Positions 1 to 4,681 of a stretch of 5,185 nt of DNA are shown in pieces. Source of the DNA: an uncultured Mollicutes bacterium (GTDB lineage: Bacteria; Bacillota_I; Bacilli_A; RFN20; CAG-449); assembly GCA_900551385.1 (NCBI GenBank), contig URVS01000119.1:1-5185 (forward strand), written 5' to 3'. The notes beneath the pieces were generated by a model. That model saw nothing but the letters and a program-made list of their open reading frames with translations. It did no database searches and was not told the DNA's origin. How positions within the stretch are numbered: the first letter of the stretch is position 1; each line of letters opens with the position of its first letter. A program made the translations under genes and the position numbers.

Positions 1-88
1 TAAACTCCAACAATCCAAAGTATCTAAATGTTTTTTATTAAATCATTATGATAAAAAACATTTAGATACTTTGGATTGTTGGAGTTTA
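1..88. repeat. 38-bp perfect inverted repeat with 12-nt centre
   Basis: Bases 1-38 are the exact reverse complement of bases 51-88, with a 12-nt centre at 39-50. The arms have mixed composition, so this is not low-complexity chance. The outer end lies exactly on the first base of the window, so the repeat may extend further left. No T-run follows the right arm, so it is not a classical intrinsic terminator, although transcription through it would give a very stable hairpin. The centre is too short for a useful invertible segment. Possible roles are a cruciform or recombinase-binding structure, an element end, or a fold-back artefact at a contig end. Confidence 0.9.
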
Positions 89-154
89 TTTGAGTTATTC
101 CATAAATACAAGTAAATATTTATGTTATATAGGAGCAAAACAAGTAATTAATAG

Positions 155-190
155 AAAAACCTCATTTCTAAGTTGGAAGTGAGGTTTTTT
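155..190 (+). terminator. Rho-independent terminator ahead of the tyrosine recombinase gene
   Basis: The stem AAAAACCTCA (155-164) pairs with TGAGGTTTTT (180-189). It extends inward through a G-T wobble, T-A, T-A and C-G pairs and is followed by a T-run (185-190). It points rightward and lies only 34 nt before the recombinase start. It could end a gene to the left of the window, or attenuate transcription into the recombinase. Confidence 0.75.
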
Positions 191-224
191 AAACCAAAAA
201 ATAAAGGAGGGATAAAGTTAAATT

Positions 225-767
225 ATGATGGTAGAGGCATTTAGAAGTAAGAAAGATATAGAAAAAGTTAAAAGGCGACTAAAAAAGCACAAAGATAAAA
301 GGTTGTACCCTATGTTTATTATCGGATTAAATACAGGTTTACGAATAGCTGACATTGTTCCATTGAAAGTAAGTGATTTCAGAGGTAAAAGATATTTAGT
401 AATAAAAGAAGAGGGTAAAACAGGAAAAAAGAAAAATATAGCTATAAATGAAGCTATAAAAGAAGTAATAGAAGAATACTACAGAGAATCTAAGAAGGAT
501 GAATATTTATTCAAGAGTCAAAAGGGTGGTCATATAGTAGAGAATACAGCATATAGGCTATTAAAATCTGAATTCAAGAAATGTAGGTTTAAATACAATA
601 CAGGAACGCACTCAATGAGAAAGAGCCATGGAAAAGAAATAAATGAGATATACGGTATTGAGATGGCTCAAACAGTATTAGGTCATGACAATCAAAGAGA
701 TACATTAAGATATATAGGAATGGAAAAAGAAATGGTAGATAAGGCAATATTGAGCTTGAATATATAA
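225..767 (+). CDS. Small tyrosine recombinase (catalytic domain only, invertase-like)
   Basis: This is a 180-aa tyrosine site-specific recombinase, which cuts and rejoins DNA through a 3'-phosphotyrosine intermediate. The full catalytic set is visible: Arg40 in GLR, Lys65 in EGKTGKK, His129-x-x-Arg132 in THSMRKSHG, His154 in LGHD and Tyr163 in LRYIGM. XerC/XerD and phage integrases are usually about 300 aa or more and carry an N-terminal core-binding domain; here residue 1 is only about 40 residues before the first catalytic Arg, so that domain is missing. The length matches FimB/FimE (about 200 aa) and the clostridial invertase RecV, which flip promoter segments between inverted repeats. The start is the first of two adjacent ATGs; AAAGGAGGG at 203-211 is 13 nt upstream, slightly far but better spaced than for the second ATG. 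A possible target is the repeat region at 1024-1189. It could instead be a plasmid or element recombinase. The family call is firm; the biological role is inferred. Confidence 0.93.
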   Translation: MMVEAFRSKKDIEKVKRRLKKHKDKRLYPMFIIGLNTGLRIADIVPLKVSDFRGKRYLVIKEEGKTGKKKNIAINEAIKEVIEEYYRESKKDEYLFKSQKGGHIVENTAYRLLKSEFKKCRFKYNTGTHSMRKSHGKEINEIYGIEMAQTVLGHDNQRDTLRYIGMEKEMVDKAILSLNI

Positions 768-796
768 AAAGGAGTGATAATTTTTTTTATATGAGA

Positions 797-828
797 AAAT
801 GTAGGAAAAAAATAATTTTTTTACATTT
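797..828 (+). repeat. Imperfect hairpin just after the recombinase gene
   Basis: AAATGTA (797-803) pairs with TACATTT (822-828), and the stem continues as an A-run against a T-run after a two-base GG bulge. It lies 30 nt past the recombinase stop and could act as a weak terminator or 3'-end stabiliser. The motif AAAATGTAGGAA at its left arm (796-807) recurs at 893-904 in the next hairpin. Confidence 0.45.
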
Positions 829-888
829 CATTATCAATTAGAAAAAAATAAGGTTATATAAAAGATATATCAAAGGGTAGAGAGAGTT

Positions 889-930
889 AAAAAAATGTAG
901 GAATCCGTATAAAAGCTACATTTTTTTATA
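889..930 (+). terminator. Terminator of the tyrosine recombinase transcript
   Basis: AAAAAAATGTAG (889-900) pairs perfectly with CTACATTTTTTT (916-927) around a 15-nt loop. The A-rich left side and T-run right side make it potentially bidirectional. It is the strongest terminator between the recombinase stop at 767 and the next gene, so it probably ends that transcript. Confidence 0.7.
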
Positions 931-1023
931 GGCTTATATATATTGATTTTTCTTAGGTAGAAGCTAAATAAGGCTTATTTTATAAAAATCCTTATTATCA
1001 TTTAAGAATTTAAGTAAGTTTTA

Positions 1024-1189
1024 AATAACAAACGCTAGGGCTAAGTTCAAACAATTATTATGCAAGAAGTAAGTAAACTCAATCATTTAAAGGTGTTTTG
1101 TGTTTGTTAAAAGGTTGAAACAAAACTCAATTATATATGCAAGTAATTTCAATAGTTCTGTCGTTTTTTTATAAAAAGCGTTTGTTATT
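1024..1189. repeat. Inverted repeat pair enclosing 140 bp (candidate invertible segment)
   Basis: AATAACAAACGCT at 1024-1036 is the exact reverse complement of bases 1177-1189. Allowing one 2-nt indel the match lengthens to about 18-20 bp (TTTTAA then the core). The 140-bp interior and the arm length are in the range of clostridial phase-switch elements flipped by tyrosine recombinases, and a recombinase of that type lies 257 bp upstream. I could not find a convincing promoter inside in either orientation. Confidence 0.5.
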
Positions 1190-1277
1190 ATTAAAATACA
1201 ACTTGAATAAACCATGTATGTATTGATTTTTCAATGAGAATTAATATTTGCGTTTATAAAAAAGTACATACGAATAT

Positions 1278-1286
1278 AAGAAGGAG
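1278..1286 (+). promoter_or_regulatory. Ribosome binding site of the broken small gene
   Basis: AAGAAGGAG lies 8 nt before the ATG at 1295, an optimal Shine-Dalgarno placement. It matters because it shows that the short interrupted frame behind it was once translated, or that its first four codons still are. Confidence 0.65.
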
Positions 1287-1294
1287 TTTTAATT

Positions 1295-1402
1295 ATGGAA
1301 TACATATAAAATAAAGAGCTATATAGTGATAGAATTTTAATTGCACATATGGCTGAAGCAACAATAAAGAGCGCCATTGCTAACGCCCTTTTAAAAATGT
1401 AA
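1295..1402 (+). pseudogene. Small gene interrupted by an in-frame TAA at codon 5
   Basis: From the ATG at 1295 the frame reads MEYI, then TAA (1307-1309), then continues open for 30 codons (NKELYSDRI... to ...ANALLKM) and stops at 1400-1402. The downstream part has protein-like composition, with GCN-rich alanine codons and an amphipathic pattern in MAEATIKSAIANALLKM, unlike the A/T-run spacers around it. The ribosome binding site is excellent. A single C-to-T change (CAA to TAA) would explain the break. It is 79 bp upstream of the secreted-protein gene and may once have belonged with it. An internal ATG at 1349 could give a 17-aa peptide, but I see no good ribosome binding site for it. I do not recognise the family. 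It could also be a sequencing error or a very short leader peptide. Confidence 0.5.
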
Positions 1403-1407
1403 TAAAA

Positions 1408-1437
1408 TTGGAATAATTTATAAAAAAATGTTATTAT
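1408..1437 (+). promoter_or_regulatory. Predicted SigA-type promoter for the secreted-protein gene
   Basis: TTGGAA (1408-1413) is spaced 18 nt from TATTAT (1432-1437), about 45 nt before the start codon at 1482. The -10 differs from consensus at one base and the -35 at two. It lies just after the end of the broken small gene, so the two-gene unit need not depend on upstream transcription. Confidence 0.45.
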
Positions 1438-1481
1438 AGTATAAGATAAAATATAGAGATAAATAAGGGGGAGAATATACT

Positions 1482-2222
1482 ATGAACAAAAAAGCTATCT
1501 GCACATTACTTTCATTAGGGGTTATTATTACAAATACAGGTATGATTAATGCTAATGAGCTAAATTCACCAACATTAAATACCGAAATTTCACAAGAAGC
1601 TATTTCTGATAATGAAGTAAAAATCAAATCAGACTACTACAGTTTTAATCTACCTTATAATAAAGATGATATTAATATCACATATAAGGAATATGAAAAT
1701 AAAGTTGAATATACTGTAACATCTAAAAATACGGGGGAAATTCTTACTGTTTTCGGTGAAGAAACTATTAAAATAGAAAAAAATATATACTCAGAAAAGC
1801 TTGGAAGAATGGCTACTAGACTAAGTAAAAATTTATATCAAAACCACTATAAGGGTCCTTGCACCGTTAGAGTGAATCAACCGATTACTATATGGGCACA
1901 AGGTTCTTTTAGAGCAATTGATACAGCAGGAAAACCTACTTTGACTCAAGTTAGTGGTGGAGATTGGAGCATGTCTTCTACAACTGTAAAAAATAATTGG
2001 AAAAATGGACAACAATCTATGTCAATAACTACAACTGCTATGACGACTCTAACAGTAAAAACTACAGCAACTACAGTTGGTAGTTTTAGTGTTTCAAATT
2101 TAAGAAAAGCTGGATTCAGTGTTGCATCTTCAGATAATAAAAATTATATTGCTAGATTCACACCAGAAAAGTATTTTGGGTTCAAATGGGATATAGAAAA
2201 GGGATACACTCCAATATATTAG
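1482..2222 (+). CDS. Secreted protein with Thr/Ser-rich C-terminal half; possible bacteriocin or toxin
   Basis: This is a 246-aa exported protein. Residues 1-24 form a signal peptide: basic MNKK, a hydrophobic core LLSLGVII, and a likely cleavage after Ala24 (MINA|NEL). There is no lipobox, LPXTG or transmembrane anchor, so it should be released. Residues 25-110 are acidic and polar and could be a propeptide. A basic stretch (GRMATRLSKN, 108-117) leads into a second part with Cys127, aromatic and Gly-rich strands (WAQGSF, GGDWSM) and a strongly Thr/Ser-rich segment (about 162-208), suggesting a beta-rich fold. GGGGGAG at 1467-1473 sits 8 nt before the ATG, with a promoter upstream. The 45-aa membrane protein starts 15 nt after the stop. 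Secreted protein plus tiny membrane protein is a common bacteriocin/immunity layout, and it loosely recalls large non-lanthionine bacteriocins such as geobacillin 26. I cannot confirm homology; a surface-associated or host-directed secreted factor is also possible. Confidence 0.85.
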   Translation: MNKKAICTLLSLGVIITNTGMINANELNSPTLNTEISQEAISDNEVKIKSDYYSFNLPYNKDDINITYKEYENKVEYTVTSKNTGEILTVFGEETIKIEKNIYSEKLGRMATRLSKNLYQNHYKGPCTVRVNQPITIWAQGSFRAIDTAGKPTLTQVSGGDWSMSSTTVKNNWKNGQQSMSITTTAMTTLTVKTTATTVGSFSVSNLRKAGFSVASSDNKNYIARFTPEKYFGFKWDIEKGYTPIY

Positions 2223-2237
2223 AAAGTAGGAATTAAC

Positions 2238-2375
2238 ATGGAACCAATTACGGAAATTAACAATACTATAAATTATTTACCTATAATATTTAGCATATTC
2301 AAAAACATATTAGTTTTATATTTAGTATACATTTCAATTAAAGCTATAAACATATATATAAAAAATAATTCATAA
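2238..2375 (+). CDS. 45-aa single-pass membrane protein; candidate immunity protein
   Basis: The frame from ATG 2238 to TAA 2375 encodes 45 residues: a polar N-terminus (MEPITEINNTIN), a hydrophobic helix over about residues 13-38 (LPIIFSIF..., LVLYLVYISI) with one internal Lys, and a polar basic tail ending KNNS. It has no cleavable signal, so a single membrane helix is expected. AAGTAGG at 2224-2230 lies 7 nt before the ATG, a moderate ribosome binding site. It begins 15 nt after the secreted-protein stop with no terminator between, so the two are almost certainly one transcript. The short hydrophobic form and position fit an immunity protein that protects the producer, or a helper in secretion. 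The function is inferred from layout only; I do not recognise the sequence. Confidence 0.7.
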   Translation: MEPITEINNTINYLPIIFSIFKNILVLYLVYISIKAINIYIKNNS

Positions 2376-2399
2376 TTAACTCGTTGTGCTAGTTAATTA
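2373..2399. repeat. 9-bp inverted repeat overlapping the stop codon of the small membrane gene
   Basis: TAATTAACT (2373-2381) pairs with AGTTAATTA (2391-2399) around a 9-nt loop. The left arm includes the TAA stop. AGTTAATTAACT at 2391-2402 is also a 12-bp palindrome by itself. It has no T-run, so it is more likely an RNA 3' structure or protein-binding site than a terminator. Confidence 0.45.
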
Positions 2400-2451
2400 A
2401 CTAATTCCTAAATTTTACGTTAGAGACTAGTTATGTACTTGAGATAAAGTT

Positions 2452-2495
2452 AAAGCCCTTAGAATCCAAATAAATAGATTTCAAGGGCTTTCTTA
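2452..2495 (+). terminator. Terminator of the secreted-protein/membrane-protein unit
   Basis: AAAGCCCTT (2452-2460) pairs with AAGGGCTTT (2483-2491). The stem extends inward, after one mismatch, through a wobble pair and A-T, A-T, T-A, C-G to a loop of about 10 nt. The T-tail (TTTCTT) is short but present. It is the only strong terminator between the membrane-protein gene and the next promoter. Confidence 0.65.
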
Positions 2496-2567
2496 ATATA
2501 TCTCTTTAAATAAGTTTTTAGAGAATAGTATTAACTTATCATATATACACGAAACCATCTGCTTTAA

Positions 2568-2594
2568 TGGACACATAATACTGTGTGTTATAAT
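2568..2594 (+). promoter_or_regulatory. Extended -10 promoter with overlapping palindrome
   Basis: TGTTATAAT (2586-2594) is a perfect extended -10 element (TG-N-TATAAT). A weak -35 (TGGACA, 2568-2573) lies at a short 15-nt spacing, which an extended -10 can tolerate. The inverted repeat ACACA (2571-2575) / TGTGT (2582-2586) fills the spacer and touches the TG motif, so a repressor bound there would block the promoter. The start codon is 54 nt after the -10. Confidence 0.45.
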
Positions 2595-2647
2595 TAAGTA
2601 AATAATTGTATGATATTGTGCATCTTTTATCAGGAGAGGAAGTAGTA

Positions 2648-2788
2648 ATGGCTTATGTTCATGAATTTGGAATAATTGATTGTATTGAAGAAAACATAGA
2701 TTGTAAATCAGAAGAACTTGAAATATTGATAAATAAAATATCTGATGCTATTAAAGAAGATAAGTGGTTAATTCATTATGGAATTTAA
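2648..2788 (+). CDS. 46-aa acidic protein of unknown function
   Basis: I chose ATG 2648 rather than the in-frame ATG at 2606 because AGGAGAGG (2632-2639) lies 8 nt before 2648, inside the longer reading, while nothing resembling a ribosome binding site precedes 2606. The product begins MAYVHEFGIID and has 11 Asp/Glu against 4 Lys, two cysteines (12 and 19) and a probable amphipathic helix over about residues 21-40. There is no signal peptide or membrane segment, so it is cytosolic. It has its own extended -10 promoter and a terminator starting 3 nt after the stop, so it is a complete one-gene unit. The N-terminus vaguely recalls a group of longer Firmicute proteins of unknown function, so this may be a shortened member. 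No function is assigned. Confidence 0.6.
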   Translation: MAYVHEFGIIDCIEENIDCKSEELEILINKISDAIKEDKWLIHYGI

Positions 2789-2790
2789 TT

Positions 2791-2816
2791 AAATAGGAGA
2801 ATATGTTCCTATTTTT
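2791..2816 (+). terminator. Terminator of the 46-aa protein gene
   Basis: AAATAGGA (2791-2798) pairs perfectly with TCCTATTT (2807-2814) around an 8-nt loop, with the T-run at 2812-2816. It starts 3 nt after the TAA stop at 2786-2788. Confidence 0.75.
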
Positions 2817-2823
2817 GTGTTCA

Positions 2824-2850
2824 AAAAAACATATGACTTAATAGTCATAT
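2824..2850 (-). terminator. Small hairpin with minus-strand T-run (possible leftward terminator)
   Basis: ATATGACT (2831-2838) pairs with AGTCATAT (2843-2850) around a 4-nt loop. The A-run at 2823-2829 becomes a T-run after the hairpin on the minus strand, so it would stop leftward transcription before it reaches the 46-aa gene. It could be a backup terminator for the glycosyltransferase, whose stop is about 340 bp away. Confidence 0.45.
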
Positions 2851-2993
2851 TTACTTGATCTATGACACACCTAAAAATATTTATATTAATATCCGTACTG
2901 TACAAGAAATTTAAAATACCATTTCATATACAGTTTTATTATGTCAAAGCTAACTAATCTCAAAATTTAGATTCAGGAAATCGTTGAGAAATT

Positions 2994-3046
2994 AAAATAG
3001 TGTATATATTGAAATTGCTATATTTCAATATATACACTATTTTTTA
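2994..3046. terminator. 22-bp perfect hairpin, bidirectional terminator
   Basis: Bases 2994-3015 are the exact reverse complement of 3022-3043 with a 6-nt loop. A T-run (3041-3045) follows on the plus strand and the matching A-run (2994-2997) gives a shorter T-run on the minus strand. It could stop transcription from both sides; for the leftward glycosyltransferase it lies about 140 nt after the stop. The stem is unusually long for a terminator. Confidence 0.65.
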
Positions 3047-3101
3047 CTTTTATGTTTTTATGAAACTTTAATTATTAAATTTTGATTATTATTTAATTTA
3101 C

Positions 3102-3147
3102 TTCTAATTATATAATTTTTACTTTATTCTTAATTATATAATTAGAA
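3102..3147. repeat. 16-bp inverted repeat built from two copies of a 12-bp palindrome
   Basis: TTCTAATTATATAATT (3102-3117) is the reverse complement of 3132-3147, separated by 14 nt. The core AATTATATAATT is itself a palindrome, so it is present twice in what is also a direct orientation. It lies 40-85 bp downstream of the glycosyltransferase stop on the minus strand. It may be a weak A/T-only terminator or a paired protein-binding site. Confidence 0.55.
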
Positions 3148-3186
3148 TTTTTGCTAAGTTTACTAAACTTCTTCTAAGTATTATTT

Positions 3187-4452
3187 TTAAGCTATTAATT
3201 CCATATCTTCAATTGATTTATTAATACTATGTTTAATTTGTTTCCATTCAACTTTTTTAAATATTGAACAGATAGATATTGGCATATATGTAAACATAAA
3301 TATTGGGAATGTAAATGTATAAAAAATCTTTTTATAACCTTTACATTGTATTCTATTCCATTCTGTTATCGTTGTTAATAAACCTAATAGGTACATCATA
3401 AGATAAGTATTTAAAAAATAAGAAAGTACATATCCTATAGCTAATTTACTTGTTTGAAAATCATTAGATATTAACGAATATAAAAATATACTACTATTAA
3501 ATAAAATCATAACAATTGATATAAGCATCATTGGAGAAATAGTCATAAACATATCATAACAAGAAAAATCTTTATTTTTAAATATAGATTTAAATAAATT
3601 ATATCCATATTTAAAGAATACTTGATAAAACCCTTTTGACCATCTCATTCTTTGATTCCATGAATCTTTAAATGATGTTGGTTGTTCATCATAAAAACAA
3701 GCCGAATTACAATAGCCTATTTTTTCTCCATTTATTATACTATCAATAGTAAACTCTATATCTTCTGTAAGAAGATGATATTTCCATCCATTATTTTTAT
3801 CTATTATCTCTGATGATATTAAAAAACCTGTACCTGATACTGCACAACTGTTATTTAACAACATTCGAGCATAATTTAAGTATTTAGATTCTCTAAGAAA
3901 CCATAATGAGTACCCTGCTGAAATCCAATTACTATCATAATTTTTAGAATTTCTATAACTTGTAACTATTTTATATTTACGATTAAATACTTTATTCATC
4001 TCTGATATATAATTTCTAGATAGTAAATTGTCCGCATCAAAAATAAAATACCCATCATATTTTGTTTTTTTGCTTCTTAGTATTTTAAATAAAAAATCTA
4101 AAGCATATCCTTTACCAACCTTTTTATTATCAAACCTTTCATAAACATGTGCTCCAGCTATTCTTGCTTTTTGTGCTGTGTCATCACTACAGTTATCTGC
4201 TATAACATATACATCAATTAAATCACTTGGATAATCTTGTAAATCAACTGTATGTATAAATTCTTCAATAACATCAGATTCATTTCTTGCAGAAACGATT
4301 ACTGCAAACTTATTCATTATATTTTTACCCTTAGATTTTACATTTTTATTTTTCAATAAAACTACAATAATATAATAATATTGATAAATATACATTGCTG
4401 TAAATAATATAAATACAACTGTATTTATATTATTTATATTATTTTTTATCAT
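3187..4452 (-). CDS. Processive family-2 membrane glycosyltransferase
   Basis: This 421-aa membrane enzyme transfers sugars from a nucleotide-sugar donor, probably polymerising a surface or matrix polysaccharide at the cytoplasmic membrane. Order of parts: a transmembrane helix at about 11-34; a GT-A domain with VSARNES (53-59) and DNCSDDT (86-92) for nucleotide binding; the metal-binding DAD (139-141); GTGF (207-210); the TED catalytic motif (229-231); and QRMRW (267-271), the QxxRW motif of processive enzymes such as cellulose, hyaluronan and poly-N-acetylglucosamine synthases; then helices at about 303-328, 336-362 and 376-397. All key residues are intact. The ATG at 4452 keeps the first helix; AGGAGGAGAG (4473-4464) lies 11 nt upstream. 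No other polysaccharide gene is nearby, so acceptor and exporter, if any, must be encoded elsewhere. A 14-bp inverted repeat abuts the ribosome binding site. Donor sugar cannot be read from the sequence. Confidence 0.9.
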   Translation of the reverse strand: MIKNNINNINTVVFILFTAMYIYQYYYIIVVLLKNKNVKSKGKNIMNKFAVIVSARNESDVIEEFIHTVDLQDYPSDLIDVYVIADNCSDDTAQKARIAGAHVYERFDNKKVGKGYALDFLFKILRSKKTKYDGYFIFDADNLLSRNYISEMNKVFNRKYKIVTSYRNSKNYDSNWISAGYSLWFLRESKYLNYARMLLNNSCAVSGTGFLISSEIIDKNNGWKYHLLTEDIEFTIDSIINGEKIGYCNSACFYDEQPTSFKDSWNQRMRWSKGFYQVFFKYGYNLFKSIFKNKDFSCYDMFMTISPMMLISIVMILFNSSIFLYSLISNDFQTSKLAIGYVLSYFLNTYLMMYLLGLLTTITEWNRIQCKGYKKIFYTFTFPIFMFTYMPISICSIFKKVEWKQIKHSINKSIEDMELIA

Positions 4453-4472
4453 TTTATTTAAAACTCTCCTCC

Positions 4473-4517
4473 TATTTAATATTTATACAATTGTAATAAT
4501 ATCATAAATATTAAATA
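4473..4517 (-). promoter_or_regulatory. 14-bp inverted repeat touching the glycosyltransferase ribosome binding site
   Basis: TATTTAATATTTAT (4473-4486) is the exact reverse complement of 4504-4517, separated by 17 nt that contain the palindrome ACAATTGT. On the minus strand the second arm ends directly on GGAGGAGAG, the ribosome binding site. If transcribed whole, it would form a hairpin against the Shine-Dalgarno; if the promoter lies within it, it is better read as an operator. The arms are A/T only, so some chance similarity is possible. Confidence 0.5.
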
Positions 4518-4530
4518 CTAGTATGGTAAA
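4501..4530 (-). promoter_or_regulatory. Possible promoter for the glycosyltransferase gene
   Basis: Read on the minus strand, TTTACC (4530-4525) is spaced 18 nt from TATGAT (4506-4501). The -10 is good and the -35 is only fair. It would place the start of transcription near 4494, inside the inverted repeat. In such A/T-rich DNA other placements are possible. Confidence 0.3.
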
Positions 4531-4651
4531 TTTTAACATATTTTACAAAATAAACTTATGATAAATACATCTTTAAATAATTTTATAGAAAATAGTGTTT
4601 CTTAGAATGTATATAAAGATATCTGACTTACATGGTGCCATAATTTTAATA

Positions 4652-4681
4652 TTGACACTAGGGAAATCTCTGTAGTAAAAT
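4652..4681 (+). promoter_or_regulatory. SigA-type promoter for the serine recombinase gene
   Basis: TTGACA (4652-4657) is a perfect -35, and TAAAAT (4676-4681) at 18-nt spacing is a -10 with one mismatch. The start codon is 65 nt after the -10. The -35 overlaps the repeat TGACACT, which recurs inverted at 4695-4701, so a bound protein, perhaps the recombinase itself, could repress it. Confidence 0.6.

Larger units (their letters stand above)
931..1294. other. Repeat-rich non-coding region; possible recombination site
   Basis: I see no convincing gene here. The stretch holds a direct repeat TATTGATTTTTC at 941-952 and 1221-1232; a 13-bp inverted repeat at 1024-1036 and 1177-1189; the octamer GTTTGTTA at 1102-1109 and 1180-1187 and inverted at 1026-1033; TATGCAAG at 1059-1066 and 1136-1143; AAACTCAAT at 1075-1083 and 1123-1131; and a 7-bp inverted repeat GTATGTA (1216-1222) / TACATAC (1265-1271). 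This density next to an invertase-like recombinase suggests a recombinase target or regulatory region. That function is inference. Confidence 0.5.
2851..3186. other. Non-coding region between convergent transcripts, dominated by hairpins
   Basis: I see no gene with a ribosome binding site here on either strand. The region contains a weak hairpin TCTCAA (2958-2963) / TTGAGA (2984-2989), the 22-bp hairpin at 2994-3043, the 16-bp inverted repeat at 3102-3147 and an odd palindrome AAGTTTA-C-TAAACTT at 3156-3170. Bases 3046-3180 are almost pure A/T. It appears to be a termination zone between the rightward 46-aa gene and the leftward glycosyltransferase gene. Confidence 0.5.

Noticed and set aside
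122..151. Nine-residue leader peptide frame before the terminator at 155-190
   Set aside because: It has no ribosome binding site and no run of regulatory codons; the classical attenuator arrangement is not supported.
791..841. 16-codon frame (MRKCRKKIIF...) after the recombinase gene
   Set aside because: GGAG at 771-774 is 16 nt away, too far, and the frame runs through an A/T hairpin that explains the sequence better.
1137..1226. 29-codon frame (MQVISIVLSFFYKK...) resembling a small hydrophobic toxin with a basic tail
   Set aside because: No ribosome binding site is near the ATG, and the frame overlaps the inverted repeat and ends in spacer sequence. The resemblance to type I toxins is only compositional.
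1024..1294. CRISPR array or riboswitch in the repeat-rich spacer
   Set aside because: The repeats are too short, too few and irregular for CRISPR, and I could not find the conserved cores of c-di-GMP or other common clostridial riboswitches.
1418..1627. 69-codon minus-strand reading frame over the start of the secreted-protein gene
   Set aside because: It is antisense to a gene with a clear signal peptide, promoter and ribosome binding site, and has no ribosome binding site of its own that I can see.
1833..2015. 60-codon minus-strand reading frame inside the secreted-protein gene
   Set aside because: It lies wholly antisense to the coding sequence, with unlike composition and no start signals; a shadow frame.
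2606..2647. Upstream ATG giving a 60-aa version of the small acidic protein
   Set aside because: No ribosome binding site precedes 2606, whereas AGGAGAGG is ideally placed for the ATG at 2648.
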